Numbered from the stretch's first letter, positions 28,901 through 40,169 are shown. The stretch: 64,000 nucleotides of DNA from Bradyrhizobium tropiciagri (GCF_001189845.1 NZ_LFLZ01000004.1:1-64000), one strand, 5' to 3'. Numbers and translations: made by a program. The notes: a model not told the origin generated them from the letters alone.

Positions 28901-29087
28901 AGCTGTGTTCGACTTTACCGTTCTTGTCATACTGCACGATCGTGCTTGAGCCGCCGGCGCCGGTCGAGTCTGCACCATTGCCGTATTCGACGAAGATCGT
29001 CCCGTTCGCAGTCGTAATGGAGTCCGGAGCTGTTGCGTCAACCGCCGTGCCCGACGCGAAAGTTTTCATTCCGCTGATCGTAACCAT
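25986..29087 (-). CDS. Three-repeat propeller-like protein, probably secreted by a type I route
   Basis: 1033 residues built from three homologous units of about 316-325 residues (starting near residues 5, 324 and 650). Each opens with D-S-I-T-x-A, then FVEYGNG-x-DSTGA, STI-x-QYD, GSVDGLKYNP, WALQNQDG, LIDP and RGYDDVVFKG, and ends with ASVGSLGAFGQVD-like and FVPDKNA segments. Repeated short β-strand motifs with G/D turns suggest each unit is a complete β-propeller, related at a distance to NHL/SMP-30 proteins. There is no N-terminal signal peptide. The last about 70 residues (HADSFVFADGGNN … DAFHLT) resemble C-terminal signals of type I secretion substrates. RBS AGGGAG precedes ATG 29087. 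Function unknown; adhesive or lactonase-like roles are guesses. Confidence 0.8.
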   Translation of the reverse strand: MVTISGMKTFASGTAVDATAPDSITTANGTIFVEYGNGADSTGAGGSSTIVQYDKNGKVEHSYTIAGSVDGLKYNPYTGEIWALQNQDGNSTLTLIDPLTHKVTGPLSFADPSATRGYDDVVFKGDKVFLSYTNPNGAGDPTLVELLNGDHPSGTLLTSTILADGATGFNTVTGATEVVPQSDPDSLKLAPDGDLIFTDGADGTIIDVQHPGTASQAIAFTTIKGIPAGSVGNSGLDDVIKPGATAGTFYLTDTKTGNVYSFHASGLNTNDYYASVASLGGFGQVDPTTGVFTPLVTGANFSAAHGLIFVPDKNARPMAHVDSIATFAAPPNGVTGLDSITIANKYVFVEYGNGVDSTGAVPGDSTIIQYDRAGHFVHAYSIAGSVDGLKYNPETGMVWALQNQDGRSSLSLIDPNTQTVTAHFDYANPSTSRGYDDVVFKGNEVFLSYTNPTGNGDPTIVKLLNGTNPKPGDLLTTTPVLLDGAVGYDTVTGKMVVVPQADPDSLKLAANGDLIFSSGDDGAIIDIQNPGTSHQAIAFTPIQGIPAGSVGSAGLDDVIKPTATSGTFYISDAKDGHVLTVHASGLNPNDYYASVGSLGAFGQVDENTGVFTALVSSENAPGFSFGSPHGVAFVPDKNAAPFPEISAVKTFQAPPDGASQPDSITTAHGSTFVEYGNGADSTGAGGSSTIVQYDKHGDVEFTYSITGSVDGLKYNPTTGDIWALQNQDGNPTLTLIDPETHAVSAPLSYADSSASRGYDDVVFKGDKVFLSETNPVNSGDATVVQLLNGDHPSGALTTKPILEFGATGLDTVTGKTEVVPQNDPDSLKLAPNGDLLLSSGDDGTIIDIKNPGTTHQSVSFTPIAGVGAKAGLDDVIETGAKSGTFTLTDTATDKVFSFHATGLNPDDYYASVGSLKAFGQVDPTTGAFTPLLSADNAPGFDFSSPHGVSFTPDPSPAAGHVATSAHADSFVFADGGNNAGAAAGTPQPFSLEGPSHAEQLAQLASDVSHSSSDWLHETAMQYVAMGHDAFHLT

Positions 29088-29344
29088 TTCGATGCTCCCT
29101 GAGGATGAGTTGAGGAGCGCAAAAAGACACCTGACCGACGACGCGTATGTGACGATTGGCCGCGCAAATTTTCTGGGGTTCGCGGAACATTTCGTGAGTC
29201 AGGAATCCTTGTTGTTGTTCAATCGCTTTCGCGCTGGCGCAAACCGCTACGCGGAACCTTGCCTCACAAGTTTCAAGAATATGCCGCAGTGTCGTACGAA
29301 TTCATTTGGCGCGAGGCGGTCTTGCTAAAGCGGAGATCGCAAGT

Positions 29345-29874
29345 TCACCACTCTCGATGGCGGGATGGGCCTAACCCGGTATTGTCAGGAGATGGAGTTG
29401 GATTGCGTCGGTTCTCTGCGCGTCCGTTGGATGCAATCAATTTTCTGACGCTCCAGATCGCGAGATCAATCACCAGCAAAGCGTAAGAAAGCAAGCTGGC
29501 GAAACTGAACCAGAGTTCGAGACCATCGAGGCCTGAGGTGTGATCCTCATAGGTTCCGGCTTGCGTGAAGCATTCGTAGGGGTGTTTGCCGCTGTGTGCA
29601 GAACTGATCCGGCACCGCAAATCGTGACCAAGCCTATGGTGAGGTTCGCCAGGACCAAGGCGTTGCCACGGGCCAAGAATAGCGGAAGTGAGACAATGAC
29701 GAGCGCGATACCGAGATGGCTGGCCGACAATCCTTCACCAAAGGTCATGCCTTGGCTTGAACATAGATCATTGTAGGCCTTGGCGGCGATCGGATAGGCA
29801 TAGCGAACAATGGGGACAGAAAGGCCGTAGAACAGCAGCGGTGTCAACCGGAGCGGCACTTTGAGATTGCGCAT
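29345..29874 (-). pseudogene. Frameshifted four-helix membrane protein, unknown family
   Basis: The frame from ATG 29874 encodes MRNLKVPLRLTPLLFYGL, then two further hydrophobic segments (ASHLGIALVIVSLPLFL; LANLTIGLVTICGAGSVL) and loses sense after L-H-T-A. Restoring one base near 29590 joins it to GKHPYECFTQAGTYEDHTSG followed by a fourth helix (LLSYALLVIDLAIWSV) ending at 29345. The repaired product would be about 176 residues with four TM helices. I do not recognise the family. Local GC is lower than in the housekeeping regions, so it may belong to acquired DNA. Confidence 0.5.
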
Positions 29875-29954
29875 TGAAGCCTGTTCTCTTGCCGACGCCA
29901 TCCAACTACGTCGGCTTCGAAGGACAAGCGGGCGCGGCGAATGTGCCAGAGGCT

Positions 29955-30075
29955 GTATGGCCTCGTCCTCGATACGTCGCGACGGCCTTGATCGGACACC
30001 AGGGGCCCTCGGCAGGCCCCGGTCTGGAAGAAGACATCGATCGGGATGCTGCCGCGCGACCGGCCATAGAGCCTT
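29955..30075 (-). pseudogene. queF: Degraded fragment of the queF 3' end
   Basis: On the minus strand this stretch translates to [12 protein letters not shown] followed by P-L-V-S-D-Q-G, closely matching [12 protein letters not shown] … L-W-V-P-D-Q-G at the C-terminus of intact QueF (31679-32155). At DNA level the two segments align along roughly 110 bp, with shared blocks such as GGTCTGGAAGAA and CGATCGGGATG. Only the last fifth of the gene is present, with no active site. Intact queF has the same orientation and lies beyond the cyclase gene. Confidence 0.7.
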
Positions 30076-30345
30076 AGCGTATCCTCCAGATCGGGCGTTC
30101 GCAGGCACCGGTTTCTGGAGCGAAGTGGAAATCGCGAGTCCCGCCAATAATCGACGGCATTTGCCCGATAGCTGACCTGCCCCCCGACTTGTTGTGCTGA
30201 GCGGCTTGCGTCATAGTCCAGGGGCATTGGACATTGTTGGCCTGGGCATAAGCAGGAATGGTTCGATTGACGTTTGCCAGCCAGGACGGATTTCGGAATA
30301 TCGGAGAAGCAATTTTGTAGGCTTTCATTGATATTGCGAGGGAAT
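30076..30345. other. Intergenic region before the cyclase gene
   Basis: About 270 bp of lower-GC DNA between the queF remnant and the cyclase start. No gene is seen; the ribosome site GAGGGAAT lies just before ATG 30346. A promoter is expected but none could be placed with confidence. Confidence 0.4.
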
Positions 30346-31650
30346 ATGGCGAGTTTTATCGCTGGTCGTTTCGCTCAAGCAGCCGTTTGGCTCGATTTGC
30401 GGTTCGATGATGCTGCGTTCGAGCTTGAATATCAGCGTGATCGTCAGGCGCGGACCGCTCGGTTCACCGCAAATGCAATAGCTTTTAGTGCATTGCTCTG
30501 GGGCGCATTCGGCGTCTGGGATTCGGCCACGAACACCAACTCGGTCGAACTGACGCGCTTCCGGTTCATGGTAGCCATCCCCATCTTGCTGGGCTTTTTC
30601 GCTCTAACATTCACGCCTGCGTTTCGCCGCTGGCCAAATCTTTGCCTGCTCTTTTTTGTCGCCGCGGCAAGCTTGCTTGCGATCAAACAGCTTCTCGAGT
30701 ACGGCGAGGGAAATCCCTATTATCTGTCCTCAGGTTCGAGCGCGCTCAATTTCGCGTTGATCCTTGTCTTCTGTATTGGCTTGTTTCCGATAAGTGTCGG
30801 TTGGTCTTGTGCCGTTGGCGCGATAATCATTCTAGTCTACGGAGGAGGTGTTTCCGCATTCACGAAAATCGAGTTCGCCGAAGTTTCTTCTTACCTTTTC
30901 AACCTGACTCTTATTTTTCTGATCCTCATCTTTACGAGTTATGGGCGCGAGCGCTTCGCGCGTGAGGAGTTCGCCCGGCACATTCTGCAGGAGAAGGAGC
31001 GCAATAAGCTCTCTAGTTTCTTGTCCTCCTACATCCCCCTGAATTTGGTCGCTGATCAGGCTACTAGGAGTGCTGAAGCGTTTGGCGAAGTTACACTGCT
31101 GTTTTCGGACCTGGTTGGATTCACGACTCTGACAGAGCACCTTGCCCCCAAGCACGTCCTCGAAATCCTGGACATGATCTTTACAGAATTCGACGAAGCG
31201 GCTGACCAATATGGAGTCGAGAAGGTCAAGACAATCGGTGACGCCTACATGGCCATTGCCGGGAAATCAGCCAGCTCGGTAAACCACGCGAAGGCGATGG
31301 TCGAATTCGCCTTGCATACCATTGATATCGTGAGGCGCGTCGCAGAAAAGACCGGCTATCCGTTGCAAATTCGAGTTGGGATCCATACCGGATCTACGAT
31401 CGGTGGCGTGATTGGGCGCCACAAGATGACCTACGACTATTGGGGACGCACTGTAAACTTAGCGAGCCGGCTTGAGTCGGTTAGCGAGCCGAACCGCGTG
31501 CACATATCTGAAGCGACGTATTGGCGGGTGAGAGATTTCTTTAGGTTCGAAGAGCGCCAGGCGGTTGAGGTTAGGGGCTTTGGATCGATGCGCAGCTTCT
31601 TCGTTGCTCCAAATGACGGATCTAGGAAAGACGGCGTCTTGTCCGACTAA
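30346..31650 (+). CDS. Membrane-anchored class III adenylate cyclase
   Basis: 434 residues. About six N-terminal TM helices lie at residues 40-215 (AFSALLWGAFGVWD; FMVAIPILLGFFAL; CLLFFVAAASLLAI; FALILVFCIGLFPI; CAVGAIIILVYGGG; YLFNLTLIFLILIF). A short linker (EEFARHILQEKERNKLSSFLSSYIP) leads into the catalytic domain (about 245-425). Metal-binding aspartates are in LFSDLVGFTTLTEH and KTIGDAYMAIAG; the preceding Lys and the Asp in TYDYWGRTVNLASRLES fit ATP as substrate. So cAMP synthesis with a membrane-embedded sensor is predicted. Base composition is visibly lower in GC than the surrounding core genes, and a queF remnant lies just upstream, suggesting acquisition. Confidence 0.88.
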   Translation: MASFIAGRFAQAAVWLDLRFDDAAFELEYQRDRQARTARFTANAIAFSALLWGAFGVWDSATNTNSVELTRFRFMVAIPILLGFFALTFTPAFRRWPNLCLLFFVAAASLLAIKQLLEYGEGNPYYLSSGSSALNFALILVFCIGLFPISVGWSCAVGAIIILVYGGGVSAFTKIEFAEVSSYLFNLTLIFLILIFTSYGRERFAREEFARHILQEKERNKLSSFLSSYIPLNLVADQATRSAEAFGEVTLLFSDLVGFTTLTEHLAPKHVLEILDMIFTEFDEAADQYGVEKVKTIGDAYMAIAGKSASSVNHAKAMVEFALHTIDIVRRVAEKTGYPLQIRVGIHTGSTIGGVIGRHKMTYDYWGRTVNLASRLESVSEPNRVHISEATYWRVRDFFRFEERQAVEVRGFGSMRSFFVAPNDGSRKDGVLSD

Positions 31651-31678
31651 TTCAGTGCGAAGGTGGGTAGCGCCCAAC

Positions 31679-33562
<1,884 letters not shown>

Positions 33563-33609
33563 CGCCCCAATTGATCGGGACTGAATAAAACGCAAAAGGG
33601 GAGGTCGGG

Positions 33610-34749
33610 ATGAGTGACGGCAAGAACGGTCTGCAACTGCGTTCGCTGCTCAAGAAGGATGGCGAACTGGAATTGTCGTTGGTGAATGTCCCGACCCCCG
33701 AGCCCGGTCCCGACGAGGTCGTGGTCCGGGTCGAGGCGACCCCGATCAATCCGTCCGACCTCGGGCTCTTGATCGGCCCGGCCGACATGTCGGCCGCCAA
33801 GGTCTCCGGCAGCAAGGAATTGCCCGTGGTGACCGCGCGCGTGCCGGAAGCGGCGTTGCCGGGTCTCGCCGCTCGGCTCGACGAGTCGATGCCGGTCGGC
33901 AATGAGGGCGCCGGCGTCGTGATCCGGACCGGCTCGTCGGACGCGGCGAAAGCGCTGATGGGCAAGACCGTCGCGATGATCGGTGGCGCGATGTATGCGC
34001 AATACCGCACGCTGCGTGTCAACGAATGCCTGCCGCTGCCCGAGGGCACCACGCCCGCGGAAGGCGCGTCCTGCTTCGTCAATCCGCTGACCGCGCTCGG
34101 CATGACCGAGACGATGCGTCGCGAGGGCCACAAGGCGCTGGTGCACACGGCGGCGGCGTCGAACCTCGGTCAGATGCTGAACAGGATCTGCCTCAAGGAC
34201 GGCATCGGCCTCGTCAACATCGTGCGCAACAAGGAGCAGGCCGACATCCTGCACAAGATCGGCGCCAAGCATATCGTCGATTCCAGCGCGCCCGACTTCA
34301 TGGACAAGCTCACCGGCGCACTGGTCGAGACCGGCGCGACCATCGCCTTCGATGCGATCGGCGGTGGCAAGCTCGCCGGCCAGATCCTGGTCGCGATGGA
34401 GACCGCGATCAACAAGACCGCCAAGGCCTACAGCCGCTACGGCTCGAATGTGCACAAGCAGGTCTATGTCTACGGCAGCCTCGACACCCGCTCGATCGAG
34501 TTGCCGCGCGGCTTCGGCATGGCCTGGGGCGTCGGCGGCTGGCTCTTGTTCCCGTTCCTGATGAAGATCGGTCCGGAGGCGGGCAACAAGCTACGCCAGC
34601 GGGTGGTTGCCGAGTTGAAGACCACCTTCGCCAGTCACTACACCAAGGTGGTGTCGTTGCAGGAAACCCTGCAGCTCGACAACATCGCCGTCTACGGCAA
34701 GCGCGCGACCGGCGAGAAATTCCTGATCAATCCGAACAAGGGCATGTAA
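33610..34749 (+). CDS. Zinc-free MDR-type alcohol dehydrogenase/quinone oxidoreductase
   Basis: 379 residues of the medium-chain dehydrogenase/reductase fold. The GroES-like N-terminal part has [20 protein letters not shown] and [11 protein letters not shown]; the Rossmann part begins around [20 protein letters not shown] (about 180) and contains [13 protein letters not shown]. Zinc-ligand cysteines are absent, which places it with quinone-oxidoreductase or enoyl-reductase-like members. RBS GGGGAGGT precedes ATG 33610. It is 47 bp after eno and may be cotranscribed. The substrate is not determinable. Confidence 0.85.
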   Translation: MSDGKNGLQLRSLLKKDGELELSLVNVPTPEPGPDEVVVRVEATPINPSDLGLLIGPADMSAAKVSGSKELPVVTARVPEAALPGLAARLDESMPVGNEGAGVVIRTGSSDAAKALMGKTVAMIGGAMYAQYRTLRVNECLPLPEGTTPAEGASCFVNPLTALGMTETMRREGHKALVHTAAASNLGQMLNRICLKDGIGLVNIVRNKEQADILHKIGAKHIVDSSAPDFMDKLTGALVETGATIAFDAIGGGKLAGQILVAMETAINKTAKAYSRYGSNVHKQVYVYGSLDTRSIELPRGFGMAWGVGGWLLFPFLMKIGPEAGNKLRQRVVAELKTTFASHYTKVVSLQETLQLDNIAVYGKRATGEKFLINPNKGM

Positions 34750-34766
34750 CGGAGCAAGCGTAGTCC

Positions 34767-34854
34767 GTATCCCGGATGAAGCGGAGCGCAATCCGGGATC
34801 AGTCCATCCGCAGTGAGAGTGGCTCCGGATTACGCTTCGCTGCATCCGGGCTAC
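34767..34854. repeat. Palindromic repeat, family B, without insert
   Basis: Begins GTATCCCGGATGAAGCGGAG and ends GCATCCGGGCTAC. It corresponds to the copy at 7523-7644 but lacks the GAGCC…GGCTC hairpin, so it shows the ancestral spacing. It sits between convergent MDR and ddl genes. Confidence 0.75.
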
Positions 34855-34879
34855 GGATGCTGCGAATGCCCGTTGCGCG

Positions 34880-35995
34880 TTACTCGCGCTCGAATGCCAG
34901 TGCCCTGGAGCGCTTATGACGTTCCAGGGCATGGCCGATCAGGACGTCCATCAGCTCGGATTGCGGCAGGCCGCTGGCCTCCCACAGCCGCGGATACATG
35001 CTGATGTTGGTGAAGCCGGGCAGGGTGTTCGCCTCGTTCACGAACGCCTGCTCGCCGTGCAGGAAGAAGTCGATGCGCGCCATGCCTTCGCAACCCAGCA
35101 CGGCGAACGTCTTGATCGCGAGCTCCCTGATGCGATCGGCCACGGCAGGCGGGACGTCGGCGGGCACCTGAAGCAGGGCGCCATCCGCATCGAGATACTT
35201 CGCGTCGTAGGAGTAGAAGCCGTGCTTGTCGGACGGCACGATCTCGCCGAGCTGCGAGGCACGCACGCGGCCCTCCGCATCCTCGAGCACGGAGCACTCG
35301 ACCTCCCGGATCGGCGCGATGCAGCGCTCGATCAGGATCTTGGTGTCGAAGCGGAACGCCAGTCTGCAGCCGGCCTCGAACTCCGCCGCGTTGCGTGCCT
35401 TCGACACGCCGACCGATGATCCCATGTTGGCCGGCTTGACGAACAGCTCCTGCGAGCCGAGGGCGCTGACCGCGTCATCATAGCTGACGGGGGCGGCGAT
35501 CGACATCGCGACAAAGGGGACGATCGGCAATCCCGCCTCGCGCAGCAGGCGCTTGGCGACGTCCTTGTCCATTCCGGCCGCCGAGCCCATCACGCGCGAG
35601 CCGACATAGGCTACGTCGGACAGCTCCAGCGCACCCTGCACCGTGCCATCCTCGCCATTGGGGCCATGCAGGACCGGGAAGACGACATCGAACGCCGGCA
35701 ATTCCGCCGGCGCCGCTGCCGGTCCCTGAAGCACCACGACGCGGCCCTGTCCGCCCGGCAGCAGCGCAAGTTGCGGCCCATGGTCCGGAATGGTCAGCGC
35801 GCCGCCACCCGCACCGGCGCCGTTTCCCGCATCGGCAACGATCCATCGGCCATCCCGGGTGATGCCGATCGCCGTGGCCTCATAGCGGTCCGGATCGAGC
35901 GAGCGAAGCACGTTCGCCGCCGACGCCCGCGAAACGTCATGTTCGGCCGATCGTCCGCCAAACAGGATTGCAACCCGTGTCTTGCGCTCTGTCAT
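34880..35995 (-). CDS. ddl: D-alanine–D-alanine ligase family protein
   Basis: A 371-residue ATP-grasp enzyme joining two D-alanines for peptidoglycan. Signature elements: VAILFGGRSAEHDVSRASA at the start, VFPVLHGPNGEDGTVQGALEL (about 105), GMDKDVAKRLL, LFVKPANMGSSVGVSKA (about 190), SVLEDAEG, ARIDFFLHGEQAFVNEANTLPGFT with metal ligands (about 305-330). Length and motifs resemble DdlA-type enzymes, which are longer than DdlB. It lies away from the mra division cluster, so it may be a second copy; alternatively a ligase with relaxed specificity. Confidence 0.92.
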   Translation of the reverse strand: MTERKTRVAILFGGRSAEHDVSRASAANVLRSLDPDRYEATAIGITRDGRWIVADAGNGAGAGGGALTIPDHGPQLALLPGGQGRVVVLQGPAAAPAELPAFDVVFPVLHGPNGEDGTVQGALELSDVAYVGSRVMGSAAGMDKDVAKRLLREAGLPIVPFVAMSIAAPVSYDDAVSALGSQELFVKPANMGSSVGVSKARNAAEFEAGCRLAFRFDTKILIERCIAPIREVECSVLEDAEGRVRASQLGEIVPSDKHGFYSYDAKYLDADGALLQVPADVPPAVADRIRELAIKTFAVLGCEGMARIDFFLHGEQAFVNEANTLPGFTNISMYPRLWEASGLPQSELMDVLIGHALERHKRSRALAFERE

Positions 35996-36260
35996 TGCCC
36001 GCTCTTCGGTCGGCTGGGATGGTGCGGGGAATCGCCACACAGTATGTTTCGAGGAACATGTCGACAATTGGCCTCCGGGTCGTGCCCGATGGGCTTTCTT
36101 TCCGGTGGCCCCCAACCCTCGAGGACCGTCTCAGTGCCGTTCGGTCAAATTTCGTGAACGCTGCGTTTCCGGAATTGGGCGATCCATGCACTTGCATCTT
36201 TCTGGCCGCGCCGGTAGGTGGGGTGCACGCGTTTCACGCGCAACCCGAGGGGAAATTGCT

Positions 36261-36812
36261 ATGGCCTATAACATCGTCACCATCGTCGGCAGCATCCGCA
36301 AACAGAGCTTCTCGCTCAAGATTGCCAACGCGCTGGCCAAGCTCGCACCGGCATCGTTGAAGCTCGACGTGACGACCCTCGAGGGCATTTCCTTCTTCAA
36401 CCAGGACCTCGAGGCCGCCCCGCCGGCGGACTGGCTGGCCTTCCGCGAGAAGCTGCAGAACTCGAACGGCGTGCTGTTCGTGACCCCCGAATACAACCGT
36501 TCGATCCCGGGCGTGCTGAAGAACGCGATCGACGTCGCCTCGCGACCCTACGGCAAGAGCTCGTTTATCGGCAAGCCGATCGGCATCATCGGCAATTCGC
36601 CGGGGCCGCTCGGCGGCGTCAGCGCGGTGAAGCATCTGCAGAACATCCTGCCGGGCATTTCCGGTCCGATCCTCGGCCAGCCGGAAGCCTATCTCAACGG
36701 TGTCGGCGATGCCTTCGACGACAAGGGCGAGCTGACCAAGGAGTCGCTCAAGGGCGTGCTGCAGCAGTATCTCAGCGCCTTCGCGGCCTTCATCGAAAAG
36801 CAGAACGGCTGA
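36261..36812 (+). CDS. NADPH-dependent FMN reductase (ChrR/SsuE-like)
   Basis: A 183-residue flavodoxin-like protein: VTIVGSIRKQSFSLKIANALAKLAP (phosphate loop), VLFVTPEYNRSIPGVLKNAIDVASRPYG (flavin site, about 75-102) and GIIGNSPGPLGGVSAVKHLQNIL. It would reduce FMN, quinones or metal oxyanions such as chromate using NAD(P)H. ATG 36261 follows GAGGGGAA. The 265 bp upstream up to ddl show no gene. Monocistronic. Confidence 0.88.
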   Translation: MAYNIVTIVGSIRKQSFSLKIANALAKLAPASLKLDVTTLEGISFFNQDLEAAPPADWLAFREKLQNSNGVLFVTPEYNRSIPGVLKNAIDVASRPYGKSSFIGKPIGIIGNSPGPLGGVSAVKHLQNILPGISGPILGQPEAYLNGVGDAFDDKGELTKESLKGVLQQYLSAFAAFIEKQNG

Positions 36813-36912
36813 CCTTGTTTGACGCGTTTTCTTCACGCGAACCGGCATCCACTTCGCTCGAAAACGCTTTGGTTTAGCACTCCGTTAACCCCATGGCCGC
36901 ATCTTCGCGGCC

Positions 36913-37230
36913 ATGGTTTCCCGCACACGCCTCAAATCGATTCTGACCGGGCTCGCGCTCTACACGCTGGCGGCGCTGATGGTCGGCTATTTCGGCGTCA
37001 ACGCCTATACCGGCAAATACGGTCTGAACGCGCGGCAGGAGCTCGACCAGGAAATCATCGCGCTGACCTCGGAGCTCGCGCGATTGAAGAAGGAGCGCGC
37101 CGAGGGCGAGCAGCGGGTGTCGCTGTTGCGGTCGGACCGGGTCGATCCCGACATGCTGGACGAGCGCGCGCGCTTCCAGCTCGACTACGCCAACCCGCGT
37201 GATCTGGTTCGGATCAACAAGTCGAACTGA
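36913..37230 (+). CDS. ftsB: Septum formation initiator family protein (FtsB/DivIC-like)
   Basis: 105 residues with a short cytoplasmic N-terminus, one TM helix (ILTGLALYTLAALMVGYFGV), then a coiled coil (ELDQEIIALTSELARLKKERAEGEQRVSLLRSDRVDPDMLDERARFQLDY). This is the plan of FtsB, which joins FtsL and FtsQ in the divisome. Its place just upstream of pdhA, after enolase, matches the widespread eno–ftsB–pdh order in alphaproteobacteria and supports the call. Confidence 0.88.
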   Translation: MVSRTRLKSILTGLALYTLAALMVGYFGVNAYTGKYGLNARQELDQEIIALTSELARLKKERAEGEQRVSLLRSDRVDPDMLDERARFQLDYANPRDLVRINKSN

Positions 37231-37389
37231 CGCGTTCTCAAATTTCAAAAACATTCGCGCGCTATCACAAAAGTGTCGCGGCACGCTGCAGTGCGGCATA
37301 GCAAAATTCCATTGAGCCAACGCAATCCTTCCAAGGCGATTTGAGTTGGGTTAGAGAGGTTTCTCCGACTTCTCTCACCCGGAATTGCC

Positions 37390-38409
37390 ATGGCCGCACC
37401 CAAGAAAACCGTCGCAAAAGAATCAGGGCAGGAGAAGGCTGGTTCTCCCCCCGAATTCTCCAAGGAGCAGGAGTTCAAGGCACTACGGGACATGCTCCTG
37501 ATCCGGCGCTTCGAGGAGAAGGCCGGTCAGCTCTACGGCATGGGTGCGATCGGTGGCTTCTGCCATCTCTATATCGGCCAGGAAGCCGTGGTGGTCGGCA
37601 TGCAGATGGCGCTGAAGCAGGGCGACGAGGTCATAACGGGCTACCGCGACCACGGCCACATGCTGGCCTGCGACATGGAAGCCAAGGGGGTGATGGCCGA
37701 ATTGACCGGACGCCGCGGCGGCTATTCCCGCGGCAAGGGCGGCTCCATGCACATGTTCAGCAAGGAGAAGCATTTCTACGGCGGTCACGGAATCGTGGGT
37801 GCACAGGTCTCGCTCGGCACCGGCCTTGCCTTCGCCAATCACTATCGCGGCAACGATAACGTCAGCGTGACCTATTTCGGCGACGGCGCGGCCAACCAGG
37901 GCCAGGTCTATGAAAGCTTCAACATGGCCGAACTGTGGAAGCTGCCGGTGATCTACGTGATCGAGAACAATCGCTACGCGATGGGCACCTCGGTGTCGCG
38001 CGCTTCGGCGCAGCAGGATTTCTCCAAGCGCGGCGCCTCCTTCAACATTCCCGGCAGGCAGGTCGACGGCATGGACGTGCGCGCGGTCAAGGCCGCCGCC
38101 GATGAGGCCACAGCATGGTGCCGCGGCGGCAATGGTCCGATGATCCTCGAGATGCAGACCTACCGCTACCGCGGCCACTCGATGTCCGATCCCGCGAAGT
38201 ACCGTACGCGCGAGGAAGTCGAGAAGGTTCGTCACGACCAGGACCCGATCGAGCAGGTGCGCAACCGGCTGCTGGCATCGGGCGTGAGCGAGCAGGATCT
38301 GAAGGCGATCGACGCCGAGGTGCGCGAGATCGTCAACGAAGCCGCCGACTTCGCGCAGCACGATCCTGAGCCCGATCCGTCCGAGCTCTACACCGACATC
38401 TACCGCTGA
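37390..38409 (+). CDS. pdhA: Pyruvate dehydrogenase E1 component, alpha subunit
   Basis: 339 residues. The thiamine diphosphate site is [31 protein letters not shown] (about 160-190), and the phosphorylation-loop-like [19 protein letters not shown] follows near 260. With PdhB it decarboxylates pyruvate and transfers the acetyl group to the E2 lipoyl arm. It is the first gene of pdhA–pdhB–DUF5076–pdhC–two small genes–lpdA, all on the same strand. N-terminal residues 1-25 are Lys/Ala-rich and variable. Confidence 0.97.
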   Translation: MAAPKKTVAKESGQEKAGSPPEFSKEQEFKALRDMLLIRRFEEKAGQLYGMGAIGGFCHLYIGQEAVVVGMQMALKQGDEVITGYRDHGHMLACDMEAKGVMAELTGRRGGYSRGKGGSMHMFSKEKHFYGGHGIVGAQVSLGTGLAFANHYRGNDNVSVTYFGDGAANQGQVYESFNMAELWKLPVIYVIENNRYAMGTSVSRASAQQDFSKRGASFNIPGRQVDGMDVRAVKAAADEATAWCRGGNGPMILEMQTYRYRGHSMSDPAKYRTREEVEKVRHDQDPIEQVRNRLLASGVSEQDLKAIDAEVREIVNEAADFAQHDPEPDPSELYTDIYR

Positions 38410-38455
38410 CCCCACCCCGCGCAGACGAATTTCAAGACCGATTTCGGGAGCCGAT

Positions 38456-39856
38456 ATGCCCATTCAAGTGCTGATGCCTGCGCTGTCGCCCACCATGGAG
38501 AAGGGCAACCTCGCCAAATGGCTGAAAAAGGAAGGCGAGACCATCAAGTCCGGTGACGTCATCGCCGAGATCGAGACCGACAAGGCGACGATGGAGGTCG
38601 AGGCAACCGACGAGGGCACGCTCGGCAAGATCCTGATTCCGGAAGGCACCGCCGATGTCGCGGTGAACACGCCGATCGCCACCATCCTGGCCGATGGCGA
38701 AAGCGCCGCCGATCTCGCCAAGGTGCCTGCGGCGCCGCAGCCGAAGGCCGCGGAGGCTCCTGCTGCCGAAGCCAGGGGAGATGCAAAGGCGGAAGCGCCG
38801 CAGCCGGCGGCTAAAGCGCCGGCCGCGCCGGTCAGCGAGGCGCTGCCCGATCCGGAAATTCCCGCGGGCACCGAGATGGTCACGCAGACCATCCGCGAGG
38901 CGCTGCGCGATGCGATGGCCGAGGAGATGCGCCGCGATGGCGACGTCTTCATCATGGGCGAGGAGGTTGCCGAGTATCAGGGCGCCTACAAGGTGACGCA
39001 GGGCCTGTTGCAGGAATTCGGCGCGCGGCGCGTGATCGATACGCCGATCACCGAGCACGGTTTTGCCGGCGTCGGCGTCGGTGCGGCGATGGCCGGGCTG
39101 AAGCCGATCGTCGAGTTCATGACCTGGAATTTCGCCATGCAGGCGATCGACCAGATCATCAATTCAGCCGCCAAGACGCTCTATATGTCCGGCGGCCAGA
39201 TGGGCTGCTCGATCGTGTTCCGCGGCCCGAACGGCGCCGCCGCGCGCGTCGCGGCCCAGCACAGCCAGGACTACGCCGCCTGGTACTCGCAGATCCCGGG
39301 TCTCAAGGTGATCGCGCCGTATTCGGCCGCCGATTACAAGGGTCTGCTCAAGGCCGCGATCCGCGATCCCAATCCGGTGATCTTCCTCGAGAACGAGGTG
39401 CTGTACGGCCACACCGGCGAAGTGCCGAAACTGCCCGATTTCATCGTGCCGATCGGCAAAGCGCGGATCGCGCGAGCCGGCAAGGACGTCACCATCGTCT
39501 CCTGGGCGATGGGCATGTCGTATGCGCTGAAGGCCGCAGACGAGCTCGCCAAGGAAGGTATCGACGCCGAAGTGATCGATCTGCGCACCATCCGTCCGAT
39601 GGACACCGAGACCATCATCAACTCGGTGAAGAAGACCGGCCGTGCGGTCACGGTGGAGGAGGGCTGGCAGCAGAGCGGCGTCGGCTCCGAGGTTGCCGCG
39701 CGCATCATGGAGCATGCGTTCGACTATCTGGATGCGCCGGTCACGCGCGTCTCCGGCAAGGATGTGCCGATGCCCTATGCCGCCAATCTCGAAAAGCTTG
39801 CCCTGCCTTCCGTCGCCGAGGTGGTCGCGGCCGCCAAGGCCGTGTCCTACCGGTAA
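38456..39856 (+). CDS. pdhB: Pyruvate dehydrogenase E1 component, beta subunit, with N-terminal lipoyl domain
   Basis: 466 residues. Residues 1-78 are a lipoyl domain with the lipoylated Lys in [13 protein letters not shown] (about 42). An Ala/Pro/Lys-rich hinge spans about 80-135, and the E1β catalytic domain follows ([47 protein letters not shown]). The extra lipoyl domain, nearly identical to that of PdhC ([13 protein letters not shown] shared), is characteristic of Rhizobiales. It adds swinging arms to the complex. Confidence 0.97.
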   Translation: MPIQVLMPALSPTMEKGNLAKWLKKEGETIKSGDVIAEIETDKATMEVEATDEGTLGKILIPEGTADVAVNTPIATILADGESAADLAKVPAAPQPKAAEAPAAEARGDAKAEAPQPAAKAPAAPVSEALPDPEIPAGTEMVTQTIREALRDAMAEEMRRDGDVFIMGEEVAEYQGAYKVTQGLLQEFGARRVIDTPITEHGFAGVGVGAAMAGLKPIVEFMTWNFAMQAIDQIINSAAKTLYMSGGQMGCSIVFRGPNGAAARVAAQHSQDYAAWYSQIPGLKVIAPYSAADYKGLLKAAIRDPNPVIFLENEVLYGHTGEVPKLPDFIVPIGKARIARAGKDVTIVSWAMGMSYALKAADELAKEGIDAEVIDLRTIRPMDTETIINSVKKTGRAVTVEEGWQQSGVGSEVAARIMEHAFDYLDAPVTRVSGKDVPMPYAANLEKLALPSVAEVVAAAKAVSYR

Positions 39857-39861
39857 CGCCG

Positions 39862-40167
39862 ATGGCCGGTCCCAAGGAGCAGCCGCTGCCGCCTGACGTG
39901 ATGGGCCGCGACGACGCCGTCGAGGTGCTGCGCGCCTTTGTGGTCGACGGCGGCCTGTCGATCGCGTTCCAGCGCGCCTTCGAGGAGCCGGACATGTGGG
40001 GGCTGATGCTCGTCGACATCGCCCGCCACGCCGCGCGCGCCTATTCGCGCGAGAGCGAATACACCGAGGACGAGGCGCTCGCGCGCATCGTCGAGATGTT
40101 CGAAGCCGAAATCGCCCGGCCGACCGACATGGGCCAAACCAAACCGCGGTCGCAACAAGGTCACTGA
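39862..40167 (+). CDS. DUF5076 protein within the pyruvate dehydrogenase operon
   Basis: 101 residues, five bases after pdhB and two before pdhC. The sequence [48 protein letters not shown] is mostly helical. From memory it corresponds to DUF5076 and recurs in this place in Bradyrhizobium and relatives. The close packing implies it is made with the complex and may assist its assembly or control; no function is proven. Confidence 0.8.
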   Translation: MAGPKEQPLPPDVMGRDDAVEVLRAFVVDGGLSIAFQRAFEEPDMWGLMLVDIARHAARAYSRESEYTEDEALARIVEMFEAEIARPTDMGQTKPRSQQGH

Positions 40168-40169
40168 CA

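Noticed and set aside
36000..36260. Possible extra gene upstream of the FMN reductase
   Set aside because: The frame joins the reductase without conserved residues; the true start has its own ribosome site at 36261.
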